Notes: generated by a model not told the origin, from the sequence alone. 32,248 nucleotides of DNA from Candidatus Palauibacter australiensis (GCA_026705295.1 JAPPBA010000184.1:1-32248); one strand, 5' to 3'. Positions 1 through 7,393 are shown, counted from the first letter of the stretch. Made by a program: numbers and translations.

Positions 1-50
1 GGTAAGACCTCCCCGCAGGTGACCCGCGACGCGCCTCAACCGCTCGCCCC

Positions 51-117
51 GGTGAGCAACCCCGGGTGAGCAACCCCGGGCGAATAACCCCGGATGAATA
101 ACCCCGGGTGAGCAACC
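51..117. repeat. 14-bp tandem repeat, about 4.8 copies
   Basis: Successive units start at 51, 65, 79, 93 and 107. The consensus is GGTGAGCAACCCCG. Units 1 and 2 are identical; units 3 and 4 carry GAATAA in place of GAGCAA; the last unit is partial. The array lies before the first gene, in a 199-base stretch with no supported gene. It could be the 3' flank of an upstream gene or a regulatory or structural repeat. I see no convincing promoter in the stretch. Confidence 0.85.
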
Positions 118-199
118 ATCGTGGCATCTACAGCCAGCAGACCATGGCAAAACCCCGCGTAAGCGGAACGCTGCGACGCAGAATCGGCAGGAGGCGGTA

Positions 200-667
200 A
201 TGAAGGTACGGGAGATCATGACCCGCGACGTGACCACGGTCCCTCCCGGAATGACGCTGGAGGATGCGGCGGACATGCTCGCGCGCAGGCGGCTCCGGGC
301 GATGCCGGTCATCGATGACGAGGGCCATGTGCTCGGGATGCTCACGGATCGCCTGTTGATCAGCCGTCTGCTCCCCGCGCTCGAGCGGGCGGAGTCGGGC
401 GCGCCGGCGACGGGAAGCACTCACGCCGGCAAGGTGCGCGACATCATGGAACGGGCCGTGATGTGCGTGAAGGAGGACGAACCGCTGGCCAACGTGGTCC
501 GTCTGATGCTGGACAGGGAAATCGAACGTCTGCCGGTCGTGCGCGAGGGCCAGCTCGTCGGGTTTCTGACGCGCGGCGACATCATCCGCAGGCTCCTGCT
601 GCGGGACACGGCAGCCGAGCCGGCGGACGAAGCGGCGGCCGAAACGAGAGAGACGAAAGGGGAGTGA
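200..667 (+). CDS. Tandem CBS-domain protein
   Basis: The protein has 155 residues and is almost entirely two CBS motifs. The first runs from about residue 3 to 58 (VREIMTRDVTTVPPG opening, then MPVIDDEGHVLGMLTDRLL). The second runs from about 77 to 132 (VRDIMERAVMCV, then LPVVREGQLVGFLTRGDII). CBS pairs bind adenine nucleotides or S-adenosyl ligands and usually act as energy or nucleotide sensors. No catalytic domain is attached, so it is a stand-alone sensor with unknown partner. The ATG at 200 follows AGGAGG at 189-194 with 5 nt spacing. The C-terminal ~20 residues are Ala/Glu-rich and look disordered. It is followed 4 bases later by ndk, so the two are probably cotranscribed. The nucleotide link between a CBS sensor and NDP kinase is suggestive only. 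Confidence 0.88.
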   Translation: MKVREIMTRDVTTVPPGMTLEDAADMLARRRLRAMPVIDDEGHVLGMLTDRLLISRLLPALERAESGAPATGSTHAGKVRDIMERAVMCVKEDEPLANVVRLMLDREIERLPVVREGQLVGFLTRGDIIRRLLLRDTAAEPADEAAAETRETKGE

Positions 668-671
668 AGCC

Positions 672-1097
672 GTGCAGACGATGACGCTCGCGATCATCAA
701 GCCCGATGCGTTCGGGTCGGGGAAGGCCGGCAGGGTCCTCGCCGCGCTCGAGGAGGCGGGCTTTCGCATACGGGGGTCGCGGGTGCTGCGACTCCGGCGC
801 GCCGGAGCCGAGGCGTTCTACGCGGTGCACCGGGAGCGGCCCTTCTTCGGGGCGCTCGTGGAGTTCATGACGTCGGGACCCTGCATGGCGCTCGCGCTCG
901 AACACGACCGGGCGGTGCCCTACCTGCGCGAGGTCATCGGCGCCACGGACCCGGCGGAGGCCGCGCCGGGCACCGTGCGTGCGCTGTACGCGGAGAGCAA
1001 GGAGCGCAACGCGATCCACGGCTCCGACTCCGACGAGAACGCGAGGGCGGAACTCGGCTTCTTCTTCGGACAGGTCGACCTCATCGAGAGCGCGTGA
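672..1097 (+). CDS. ndk: Nucleoside diphosphate kinase
   Basis: This enzyme transfers the gamma-phosphate between nucleoside tri- and diphosphates through a phosphohistidine, supplying NTPs and dNTPs in the cytoplasm. The 141-residue length is normal for the family. The N-terminal LAIIKPDA motif supplies Lys10, and the active-site signature NAIHGSDS gives the catalytic His116. The GTG start at 672 is preferred because GGGGAG lies at 659-664 with a 7-nt gap; an in-frame ATG at 681 would put the family motif almost at the N-terminus. The stop overlaps the GTG of the next gene (GTGA at 1094-1097), implying translational coupling. Family assignment is secure. Confidence 0.97.
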   Translation: MQTMTLAIIKPDAFGSGKAGRVLAALEEAGFRIRGSRVLRLRRAGAEAFYAVHRERPFFGALVEFMTSGPCMALALEHDRAVPYLREVIGATDPAEAAPGTVRALYAESKERNAIHGSDSDENARAELGFFFGQVDLIESA

Positions 1098-1777
1098 GCC
1101 CGCGTCGCGCATCGCCGCCGCCGGACCCGGCGGAAACTGCGCGAATCGGACTTGCGGGCCTCGACGCCGGCCCCATCGAGCGGGCGTTTCGCGTCGAGAC
1201 GCCGGGCGAATCGCTCGGGGCGTTGCCGCTCCCCTTCGAGTACGTCGACGTGGAGGTCGAAGTCCGGAGGGCGGATGGAGCCTCGGTGCGCGCCCGTGGC
1301 ACGCTCGGCGCGCGGGCCACGGTCGAGTGCCGCCGCTGCCTCGATCCGACCCGGGTCCGCGTGCGCGCCAGGTGGGACGCGCTGTACCGCCCGCCCGCCC
1401 GGGTCACGCCAGGGGAAGAGGGGGTGTGGGCGCTGGACACCGAAGCGGGCGAACTGGACCTGGCGGGGCCGATCCGGGAGGAGTTGTGGGTCAACGCGCC
1501 CGCCTGGGCGGAGTGCTCGCCCGAGTGCCCGGGGCTCTGCCCGGCGTGTGGCGCGCGGCTCGCGGAACAGGCGTGCCGCTGCCCGCCGCCGGAACCCGAC
1601 GCGCGCTGGGCCGCGCTGGAGGGGCTGGGAGGAAGTTTTGAGGGCGCCTCGGAGGGCGCCGCAGGGGACGCTCCGGAGGAGGCTTCGGGCGACGCTGCGG
1701 AGGACGCTGCGGAGGACGCTGCGGAGGACGCTGCGGAGGACGCTGCGGACAACGCTCAGGAGGACGAAATTCCTTGA
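1094..1777 (+). CDS. yceD: DUF177/YceD-family protein
   Basis: The protein has 227 residues. A Cys-x2-Cys pair (CRRC, about residue 80) and a second Cys cluster (CPGLCPACG, then CRC, about 143-165) match the metal-binding-like layout of bacterial DUF177. Members are typically encoded just before rpmF, as here, and are linked to large-subunit rRNA or ribosome maturation in plants and bacteria. The GTG start overlaps the ndk stop. The C-terminus from about residue 180 is a strongly acidic, low-complexity tail encoded by a 12-bp repeat and is unlikely to be folded. The stop TGA lies inside a TTGACA hexamer that may serve rpmF. Family assignment rests on the Cys pattern and position; the molecular role is not shown by the sequence. 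Confidence 0.87.
   Translation: MSPRRASPPPDPAETARIGLAGLDAGPIERAFRVETPGESLGALPLPFEYVDVEVEVRRADGASVRARGTLGARATVECRRCLDPTRVRVRARWDALYRPPARVTPGEEGVWALDTEAGELDLAGPIREELWVNAPAWAECSPECPGLCPACGARLAEQACRCPPPEPDARWAALEGLGGSFEGASEGAAGDAPEEASGDAAEDAAEDAAEDAAEDAADNAQEDEIP
1691..1750 (+). repeat. 12-bp coding tandem repeat (Asp-Ala-Ala-Glu tail)
   Basis: Five adjacent units of GACGCTGCGGAG begin at 1691, 1703, 1715, 1727 and 1739; the last ends in GAC. They encode repeated Asp-Ala-Ala-Glu in the tail of the DUF177 protein. Near-identity at nucleotide level suggests recent slippage expansion. Confidence 0.92.
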
Positions 1778-1806
1778 CATTCGAGGGTAAAAAGCGCCAG
1801 TTAACA
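1774..1806 (+). promoter_or_regulatory. Possible rpmF promoter and nearby palindrome
   Basis: A perfect TTGACA lies at 1774-1779, overlapping the DUF177 stop codon. No good -10 sits at the standard spacing; TTAACA at 1801-1806 is 21 nt away, which is long. A 10-bp palindrome, CGTTCGAACG, follows at 1812-1821 and could be an operator. The -35 match is clear but the promoter as a whole is weakly supported. Confidence 0.3.
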
Positions 1807-1864
1807 CGCTCCGTTCGAACGTCACGGAGTTCCAGTCGATGGATGCCAGGAGTGAGTTGACGAT

Positions 1865-2047
1865 ATGGCTGTTCCCAAGAGACGGACGTCGAAGCAGCGC
1901 AAGCGCAAGCGGCGTACGCACTACAAGGCAGCGGACAACGCGCGCCAGGAGTGCCCCAAGTGCGGGGATCCGAAGCGACCGCATCGCGTCTGCCCGACCT
2001 GCGGCTACTACGGGGACCGCGTGGTCGTTCAGATCGACGACTTTTGA
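1865..2047 (+). CDS. rpmF: 50S ribosomal protein L32
   Basis: This 60-residue basic protein of the large ribosomal subunit opens with [17 protein letters not shown], typical of L32. It carries two Cys-x2-Cys pairs (CPKC about residues 30-33, CPTC about 43-46), the zinc-ribbon form. The ATG at 1865 has AGGAG at 1848-1852, 12 nt upstream. The gene sits between DUF177 and plsX, the usual yceD-rpmF-plsX order that links ribosome and membrane-lipid synthesis. A strong hairpin follows directly after the stop. Confidence 0.97.
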   Translation: MAVPKRRTSKQRKRKRRTHYKAADNARQECPKCGDPKRPHRVCPTCGYYGDRVVVQIDDF

Positions 2048-2059
2048 AGCCCCCGAGCG

Positions 2060-2082
2060 CGGCCGCCGCCCTCCGGCGGCCG
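2060..2082 (+). other. Strong hairpin between rpmF and plsX
   Basis: A perfect 9-bp stem (CGGCCGCCG at 2060-2068 paired with 2074-2082) has a 5-nt loop, 13 nt after the rpmF stop. No T-run follows, so it does not look like a complete intrinsic terminator. It may act as an attenuator or an mRNA 3'-end stabiliser separating high L32 output from plsX. Confidence 0.6.
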
Positions 2083-2107
2083 GGCCGGGTAGGGTGAGCA
2101 GCCCGAA

Positions 2108-3091
2108 ATGATGCGGGTTGCGCTCGATTTGCTGGGCGGAGACGCCGCGCCGGAAGCCGTTCTGGAGGCCGCCGCGGGCGCGCTCGACGCCTGGCCGGAC
2201 GATCTCTCTCTCCTGCTCGTGGGGCCCGGCGATCTCCTGCGCCAGGTACGGACCCGCTTCCCGCGCGACCGCGTGGCGTGGCTCGCGGCGGAGGAGTTCA
2301 TCGGCCCGGCCGAGCCGCCCGCCCTCGCCGTGCGCCGGAAGGCGGACAGCACCGTGGTCCGCGGCCTCGAGGCCGTCCGCGACGGGAGGGCCGATGGCTT
2401 CGTGTCCGCCGGGCCGACGGGGGCCACGGTCGTGGCCTCGGTGCTCACGCTCGGCCTGCTGCCCGGCGTGGACCGGCCGCCCGTGGGCGCCCTCTTCCCG
2501 ACCGCGACCGGGCGCGTGCTCGTCATGGATGTGGGCGCCAACGTGGGCGTCCGCCCGCGGCAACTGCACCAGTTCGCACACCTGGGCTCGACCTATCTGC
2601 GCCGGACACTCTCGGTCGGGCGGCCGCGGGTCGGCCTTCTCAATATCGGGGTGGAGGGAGAGAAGGGGGGAGGCGCGATCGCGACCGCCCACCGCCTCCT
2701 CTCGGCCGACCCGAAGCTCCATTTCGTCGGCAACGTCGAGGGACACCAGATCGTGACCGGGGCCTGCGACGTGCTCGTGTGCGGCGGCTTCGTCGGCAAC
2801 GTGCTGCTCAAGTTCTACGAGTCGATCGCCGAGTTCGTGCTCGAGATCTTCCGCGACGCCGGCGTCGGCGAAGGAGGCGAACTCGGCGAGGCGCTGCGCT
2901 TTCTCGATTACACGGAGTACGGCGGCGCGCCCCTGTTCGGTGTGGACGGGGTCACGGTCATCTGTCACGGGACCTCCCCGGCGCGCGCGATCATGAACGG
3001 GATTCGCACGGCGGCGGACTGCGCCGCCTCGGGCTTCACGACCGTCACCCGCACCTCCCTCGCCCGGATGCCGCAGGAGAGCGGCGGGTGA
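2108..3091 (+). CDS. plsX: Phosphate acyltransferase PlsX
   Basis: PlsX converts acyl-ACP to acyl-phosphate, the donor for PlsY in glycerophospholipid synthesis; it is a peripheral membrane enzyme. The 327-residue length is normal. The N-terminus MRVALDLLGGDAAPE matches the family's opening MGGD-xAPE signature, and an SAGPTGA motif (about residues 100-106) and a VCGGFVGNVLLK stretch near residue 225 are also family-like. Two adjacent ATGs (2108, 2111) are possible starts; AGGGTGAG lies at 2091-2098. The stop overlaps the fabD GTG (GTGA). It heads the fatty-acid cluster. Confidence 0.95.
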   Translation: MMRVALDLLGGDAAPEAVLEAAAGALDAWPDDLSLLLVGPGDLLRQVRTRFPRDRVAWLAAEEFIGPAEPPALAVRRKADSTVVRGLEAVRDGRADGFVSAGPTGATVVASVLTLGLLPGVDRPPVGALFPTATGRVLVMDVGANVGVRPRQLHQFAHLGSTYLRRTLSVGRPRVGLLNIGVEGEKGGGAIATAHRLLSADPKLHFVGNVEGHQIVTGACDVLVCGGFVGNVLLKFYESIAEFVLEIFRDAGVGEGGELGEALRFLDYTEYGGAPLFGVDGVTVICHGTSPARAIMNGIRTAADCAASGFTTVTRTSLARMPQESGG

Positions 3092-4023
3092 GCGGGGTCG
3101 CGCTCCTCTTTCCGGGACAGGGAGCCCAGTACGTCGGCATGGGACGGGACCTGGCGGAGGACGACGGGTCGGTGCGGGAACTCTACGAGCGGGCGGACGA
3201 TACGCTCGGCATGCCGCTGAGCCGGATCTGCTGGGAGGGGCCGGAGGAGGAACTTCGGGCGACGGAGAACGCGCAACCCGCGATCATGCTCCACTCCTTC
3301 GCCATCTGGCACCTCATCGCCGCGCGCGCCGGGAAGGCCGGCATCGGAGCGGGACATTCGCTCGGGGAGCTGTCGGCGTACCTCGTGTCCGATGCCTTCG
3401 GCTTCGAGGACGGCCTCCGGATCGTGCGCGAGCGCGGACGGTTGATGGGGGCCTCGGGCGCGGACCGGCCGGGCACGATGGCCGCCGTACTCGGGTTGGA
3501 CGCCGAAGCCGTGGCCGAGGTCTGCGAGCGGGCGGGGGCGGCCGGTGGAATCGCCGTGCCCGCGAATCTCAACGCGCCGGGCCAGGTCGTCATCAGCGGC
3601 GATCTCGACGCCGTGGCCGAGGCGGGCCGCCTCGCTTCCGAGGCCGGCGCGCGCCGCGTCCTCCCGCTCAACGTGAGCGGCGCGTTCCATTCGCCGCTCA
3701 TGGCGACGGCGGCCGAAGGGCTGGCGGCGGCGCTCGAAGGCGCGGACTGGCTCGATCCGTCGTTTCCCGTCGTCTCCAACGCCACGGCGGCGCCCGTGAC
3801 GGACTCCGCGGAAGCGCGGCGAACCCTCATCCTGCAACTCACGTCGCCCGTCCGGTGGATGGAGGGGATCGACCGCATCCGCGAGACGTCAGCGACGCGC
3901 TGGCTCGAGGTCGGACCCGGCAACGTGCTCTCGGGCCTCGCCCGCCGCATCGATCGGAGTCTGCGCGTGACCGCGGTCGGAGATTCGCCGTCCGTGGACG
4001 CCTACCTGGGATCTTCGGACTAA
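3088..4023 (+). CDS. fabD: Malonyl-CoA:ACP transacylase FabD
   Basis: FabD loads malonyl groups from CoA onto ACP for chain elongation. The 311-residue product has the N-terminal FPGQGAQ motif (about 8-14), the nucleophile elbow GHSLG with Ser91, and the GAFHSPLM motif with catalytic His201. The GTG at 3088 is chosen over upstream in-frame starts because the FPGQGAQ motif then falls at its usual place, AGGAGA lies at 3074-3079, and the start forms a GTGA overlap with the plsX stop. In most bacteria fabH separates plsX from fabD; here they are directly fused by overlap. Confidence 0.96.
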   Translation: MSGVALLFPGQGAQYVGMGRDLAEDDGSVRELYERADDTLGMPLSRICWEGPEEELRATENAQPAIMLHSFAIWHLIAARAGKAGIGAGHSLGELSAYLVSDAFGFEDGLRIVRERGRLMGASGADRPGTMAAVLGLDAEAVAEVCERAGAAGGIAVPANLNAPGQVVISGDLDAVAEAGRLASEAGARRVLPLNVSGAFHSPLMATAAEGLAAALEGADWLDPSFPVVSNATAAPVTDSAEARRTLILQLTSPVRWMEGIDRIRETSATRWLEVGPGNVLSGLARRIDRSLRVTAVGDSPSVDAYLGSSD

Positions 4024-4050
4024 CCTCATGACACTGCACAGGGTGCCTGA

Positions 4051-4794
4051 ATGAGTGAACTGACGGGGGAGATCGCCATCGTCACGGGGGCGACGCGCGG
4101 CATCGGGACCGCGATCGCGGCGGAACTGGCCCGGGGGGGCGCGCGCGTGGCCGTGGTGGGCACCGGAGCCGACCGGGCCGAGGCCGTGGCCGAAGGTCTG
4201 CCCGGCGACGGACACGCGGGCTTCGGCTGCGACGTCTCCGACCCGGAGGCGTGCAAGCGGCTCGTGGCGGACGTCTCCGAGCGGCTCGGCGCCGCGACGA
4301 TCCTCGTGAACAACGCGGGGATCACGCGCGACAACATCCTCCTCCGCCTCAAGGACGAGGACTGGCGCTCCGTGCTCGACACGAATCTGTCGGGGGCCTT
4401 CTATCTCATGCGGGCCGCCGCCCGCGGCATGATGAAGCGGCGCGCCGGAAACATCGTGAACATCTCCAGCGTGGTGGGCTTGACGGGAAACCGCGGCCAG
4501 TCCAACTATGCGGCGGCCAAAGCGGCCCTGATCTCGCTCACCCGAAGCGTCGCTCAGGAGCTTGCGAGTCGGGGTGTGCGGGCCAACGCGGTCGCGCCCG
4601 GGTTCATCTCGACCGACATGACCTCGGGACTGCCCGAAAGCGTTCAAACAGCCATGTCGGAGAGGATTCCCCTCGGCCGGCCGGGGTCCCCGGAAGATGT
4701 CGCCACGGTGGTGCGATTTCTCGTCGGTCCCGGGGCTTCGTACGTTACCGGGCAGGTCATCGTCGTTGACGGCGGGATGGTCATGCAGTCCTAG
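4051..4794 (+). CDS. fabG: 3-oxoacyl-ACP reductase FabG
   Basis: FabG is the NADPH-dependent ketoreductase of fatty-acid elongation and a short-chain dehydrogenase. The 247-residue product has the dinucleotide motif TGATRGIG (12-19), NNAG (87-90) and the catalytic set Ser140, Tyr153, Lys157 (NISS, then SNYAAAK). The C-terminal [13 protein letters not shown] is typical. The ATG at 4051 follows AGGG at 4040-4043. Its place between fabD and acpP fits FabG rather than a paralogous dehydrogenase. Confidence 0.96.
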   Translation: MSELTGEIAIVTGATRGIGTAIAAELARGGARVAVVGTGADRAEAVAEGLPGDGHAGFGCDVSDPEACKRLVADVSERLGAATILVNNAGITRDNILLRLKDEDWRSVLDTNLSGAFYLMRAAARGMMKRRAGNIVNISSVVGLTGNRGQSNYAAAKAALISLTRSVAQELASRGVRANAVAPGFISTDMTSGLPESVQTAMSERIPLGRPGSPEDVATVVRFLVGPGASYVTGQVIVVDGGMVMQS

Positions 4795-4843
4795 CCCCGC
4801 CGCCGCATATTCGGTCGCCTGAAAGGGTCGGGAAACGGCGGGG
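4795..4843 (+). other. Inverted repeat upstream of acpP
   Basis: CCCCGCCG at 4795-4802 is complementary to CGGCGGGG at 4836-4843, with a 33-nt loop. It occupies much of the fabG-acpP gap. No T-run follows and no clear promoter hexamers are visible. It could help set separate acpP transcript levels, but GC-rich complementarity by chance is possible. Confidence 0.35.
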
Positions 4844-4883
4844 CCGCGGGTCGGTCCCCTTCATACAAGGAGAACACGCAATC

Positions 4884-5114
4884 ATGGACAACGCGGCACG
4901 CGTGCGGGAGATCATCGCGCAGGAACTCGGCGTGGAGCAGGAGAAGGTGGTGGACGACGCGAACTTCGTCGATGATCTGGGCGCCGACTCGCTCGATACC
5001 GTCGAACTCGTGATGGCCTTCGAGGAGGAGTTCGGGATCGAGATCCCGGATGAGGACGCGGAGAGGATGCAGACCGTCGAGGAGGCCATCGCGTATCTGA
5101 ACGAGAAGGTCTAG
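4884..5114 (+). CDS. acpP: Acyl carrier protein
   Basis: This 76-residue acidic protein carries growing acyl chains on a phosphopantetheine arm. The attachment site is Ser36 in [12 protein letters not shown], followed by the helix III region [14 protein letters not shown]. Length and acidity are exactly those of AcpP. The ATG at 4884 follows AAGGAG at 4867-4872, 11 nt upstream. It sits between fabG and fabF and is flanked on both sides by hairpin-forming gaps, consistent with its usually much higher expression. Confidence 0.98.
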   Translation: MDNAARVREIIAQELGVEQEKVVDDANFVDDLGADSLDTVELVMAFEEEFGIEIPDEDAERMQTVEEAIAYLNEKV

Positions 5115-5128
5115 CGAGGCTTCGTACG

Positions 5129-5142
5129 GGGCGCCGGCGCCC
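5129..5142 (+). other. 14-bp palindrome between acpP and fabF
   Basis: GGGCGCCGGCGCCC is a perfect palindrome that can form a 5-bp stem with a CCGG loop. It is followed by a T-richer stretch (TTCATTTC) reaching the fabF start. It may be a weak attenuator or RNA-processing hairpin; this is not certain. Confidence 0.35.
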
Positions 5143-5157
5143 GCGGGCCTTCATTTC

Positions 5158-6408
5158 ATGAGAAGACGTGTAGCGATCACGGGGATCGGCCTCGTCACCC
5201 CGATCGGGCTCGACCCCGATTCGACCTGGGACGCTCTCCTCCGCGGCGTGAGTGGCGCGGGGCCCATCACCCTGTTCGATGCGGCCGACCACTCGGTTCG
5301 TTTCGCCTGCGAAGTGAAGGACTTCGATCCGGCGCAGTACATGGACCGGAAGGATGCCCGGCGCGCGGATCGTTTCCTCCATTTCGCGATGGCCGCGGCG
5401 GAACAGGCCGTGACAGAGGCGGGGTTCGCGGAGGGATTCGGGGAGCTGCCCCCGGACCGGGTCGGTGTGCTCATCGGCGTCGGGATCGGCGGGCTTCCGC
5501 TCCTCGAGGCCCAGCACGAGAAGCTTCTCGGCGGCGGACCCCGGCGCGTCTCCCCCTTCTTCATCCCCATGTTCATCCCGGACATGGCTTCCGGGATGGT
5601 GTCGATGCGGTACGGGGCGCAGGGCCCCAACTATGCGACCGTGTCGGCCTGCGCCTCCAGCGGCCATTCGGTCGGCCTCGCCTTCCGCTCGATCCGGAAC
5701 GGCGAGGCCGACGTGATGATCACGGGGGGCAGCGAGTCCACGATCACACCGCTCGCGGTCGCGGGCTTCGCGAACATGCGGGCGATGTCGACGCGCAACG
5801 ACGATCCGAAGCGGGCCTCGCGCCCGTTCGACGCGCACCGCGACGGGTTCGTGCTCGGGGAGGGCGCGGGGATGTTCATCCTCGAGGAACTCGAGCACGC
5901 GAGGGCGCGCGGGGCGCCGATCCTCGGGGAGGTGGCGGGCTTCGGGCAGAGCGCGGACGCCTACCACATGACCGCGCCGGCGCCGGATGGCTCGGGGGCG
6001 CGGCTCGCCATGGAGCAGGCGCTCGACGACGCGGGACTCGACCCGTCGGACGTCGGGTACATCAACGCGCACGGCACGTCGACGCCCGCGAACGACGTGT
6101 CCGAGACGAAGGCGATCAAGGATGTCCTGGGCGACCATGCCTACTCGATCGTGGTGGGTTCGACGAAGTCGATGACGGGACACACGCTCGGGGCGGCGGG
6201 GGCCATAGAAGGGGCGATCTCCGCGCTCGTGTGCCGCCGCGGGATCATCCCGCCCACGATCAACTTCGAGGAAGCGGATCCCGAGTGCGATCTCGAATAC
6301 GCCCACGGAGGCGTGCTGGAACGCGAGGTCGAGGTCGCGCTCTCGAATTCTTTCGGGTTCGGCGGCCACAACGTCTGCCTGGCCGTCCGGCGCTGGAACG
6401 GCGACTAG
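5158..6408 (+). CDS. fabF: 3-oxoacyl-ACP synthase II (KAS II)
   Basis: FabF condenses malonyl-ACP with acyl-ACP. The 416-residue thiolase-fold protein has the nucleophile Cys165 (VSACASSGHS), His305 (NAHGTSTPAND), Lys337 and His342 (KSMTGHTLGAAG), the full Cys-His-His set. The N-terminal RRVAITGIGLVTPIG is standard for FabF. The ATG at 5158 has no obvious Shine-Dalgarno sequence, but the family N-terminus fixes it. It closes the cluster; no fabH, fabZ or fabI is present in the window. Confidence 0.97.
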   Translation: MRRRVAITGIGLVTPIGLDPDSTWDALLRGVSGAGPITLFDAADHSVRFACEVKDFDPAQYMDRKDARRADRFLHFAMAAAEQAVTEAGFAEGFGELPPDRVGVLIGVGIGGLPLLEAQHEKLLGGGPRRVSPFFIPMFIPDMASGMVSMRYGAQGPNYATVSACASSGHSVGLAFRSIRNGEADVMITGGSESTITPLAVAGFANMRAMSTRNDDPKRASRPFDAHRDGFVLGEGAGMFILEELEHARARGAPILGEVAGFGQSADAYHMTAPAPDGSGARLAMEQALDDAGLDPSDVGYINAHGTSTPANDVSETKAIKDVLGDHAYSIVVGSTKSMTGHTLGAAGAIEGAISALVCRRGIIPPTINFEEADPECDLEYAHGGVLEREVEVALSNSFGFGGHNVCLAVRRWNGD

Positions 6409-6457
6409 CGGCCTTCCGCGCGGGTGGCGCCCGCGGCGGATGGGCCGGGAGGATGCG

Positions 6458-6862
6458 ATGAGTTCGGTACTGGTGATGATGGGGTCGGAGTCGGACATGC
6501 CCACCATGGACAAGGGCGTGGCGATCCTGCGCGAGCACGGGGTCGAGGTGCAGGTCGAGGTGAGTTCGGCCCACCGGCAGCCGAAACGGACCGCGGAGTT
6601 GGCGGAGGGGGCGGCGGCGGCCGGGCATTCCGTCGTGATCTGCGGGGCGGGCCTGTCGGCGGCGCTCCCCGGCGTCGTGGCGGCGCACACCTCGCTGCCG
6701 GTGATCGGCGTCCCCGTCTCCGCGGGCACGCTCGGGGGGCTCGACGCCCTCCTGTCGTGCGCGCAGATGCCGCCGGGCGTCCCCGTCGCCGCCGTGGGCA
6801 TCGACAACGCGAAGAACGCGGCTCACCTCGCCCTCCGCATCCTGGGCACGGGTCGGGACTAG
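6458..6862 (+). CDS. purE: PurE-like N5-CAIR mutase / AIR carboxylase, short form
   Basis: PurE acts in de novo purine synthesis, moving CO2 onto aminoimidazole ribonucleotide. The 134-residue protein has the opening MGSESDMPTM (8-17), SSAHRQP (36-42) and QMPPGVPVA (103-111). Two features differ from E. coli PurE. The AAHLPG signature reads SAALPG (67-72), so its His is absent, and the protein ends just after the AKNAAHLALRIL helix without the usual C-terminal tail of about 25 residues. ATG 6458 is chosen over ATG 6440 because GGGAGG lies at 6447-6452, 5 nt upstream. No purK is adjacent, so the substrate (N5-CAIR or AIR plus CO2) is open. Confidence 0.88.
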   Translation: MSSVLVMMGSESDMPTMDKGVAILREHGVEVQVEVSSAHRQPKRTAELAEGAAAAGHSVVICGAGLSAALPGVVAAHTSLPVIGVPVSAGTLGGLDALLSCAQMPPGVPVAAVGIDNAKNAAHLALRILGTGRD

Positions 6863-6874
6863 TGTCCGGGACAC
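6862..6874 (+). other. 13-bp palindrome between purE and ispF
   Basis: GTGTCCGGGACAC overlaps the end of the purE stop codon. It is nested in a wider GGGTCG/CGACCC complementarity (about 6850-6879). It could be an operator or a small RNA hairpin; there is no T-run, so it is not a clear terminator. Confidence 0.4.
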
Positions 6875-6904
6875 GACCCTAGCTGGGCCGGGGAGCTTCG
6901 GCGG

Positions 6905-7393
6905 GTGCGGACCGGCGTCGGGTACGATTCCCACCGCTTCGATGAGACGCGGCCTCTCGTGCTGGGGGGCGTGGCGATCCCCGACGCGCCCGGACTGAAG
7001 GGACACTCCGACGGAGACGCGGTCGCGCACGCGATCACGGATGCGGTCCTGGGCGCCGCGGGACTCGGGGACATCGGCGTCCTCTTCCCGGATACGGACC
7101 CCGCGTACGCGGGCGCCGACTCCATCGAACTCCTCGCCTCGGCGGTGCGCCGCCTGCGCGACGGGGGATTCCGGGTGGTGAACGTCGACGCGACCGTCAT
7201 CGCCGAGCGGCCCCGCATCTCGCCGCACGCCGAGGCCATGCGGGAGCGGCTCGGAGAGGCTCTGGGCACCGGGGCGGCCGGCGTGTCGATCAAGGGGAAG
7301 TCGAACGAGGGGATGGGGTGGATCGGACGGGGCGAAGGCCTCGCCGCCATCGCGGTCGCGACGGTGACCTCGGCTGCGGGGGACGGTGCCTGA
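6905..7393 (+). CDS. ispF: 2-C-methyl-D-erythritol 2,4-cyclodiphosphate synthase
   Basis: IspF makes the cyclic diphosphate of the MEP isoprenoid pathway and is a zinc-dependent homotrimer. The 162-residue product has the metal ligands Asp8 and His10 (GYDSHRF) and His42 (HSDGDAVAHA). The ILFPDTD-like segment reads VLFPDTDPAY. The C-terminal signature usually seen as KATTTEGLGF reads KGKSNEGMGW, so the two Thr of that loop are Ser and Asn. The GTG start follows GGGGAG at 6890-6895. The usual partner ispD is absent nearby. The gene overlaps the next by 8 bp. Confidence 0.95.
   Translation: MRTGVGYDSHRFDETRPLVLGGVAIPDAPGLKGHSDGDAVAHAITDAVLGAAGLGDIGVLFPDTDPAYAGADSIELLASAVRRLRDGGFRVVNVDATVIAERPRISPHAEAMRERLGEALGTGAAGVSIKGKSNEGMGWIGRGEGLAAIAVATVTSAAGDGA

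Noticed and set aside
920-2968. Long - strand open frame (682 aa) opposite ndk-DUF177-rpmF-plsX
   Set aside because: It runs antisense to four well-recognised genes, has Arg/Gly/Pro/His-rich shadow composition and no family motif. High GC makes such antisense frames common.
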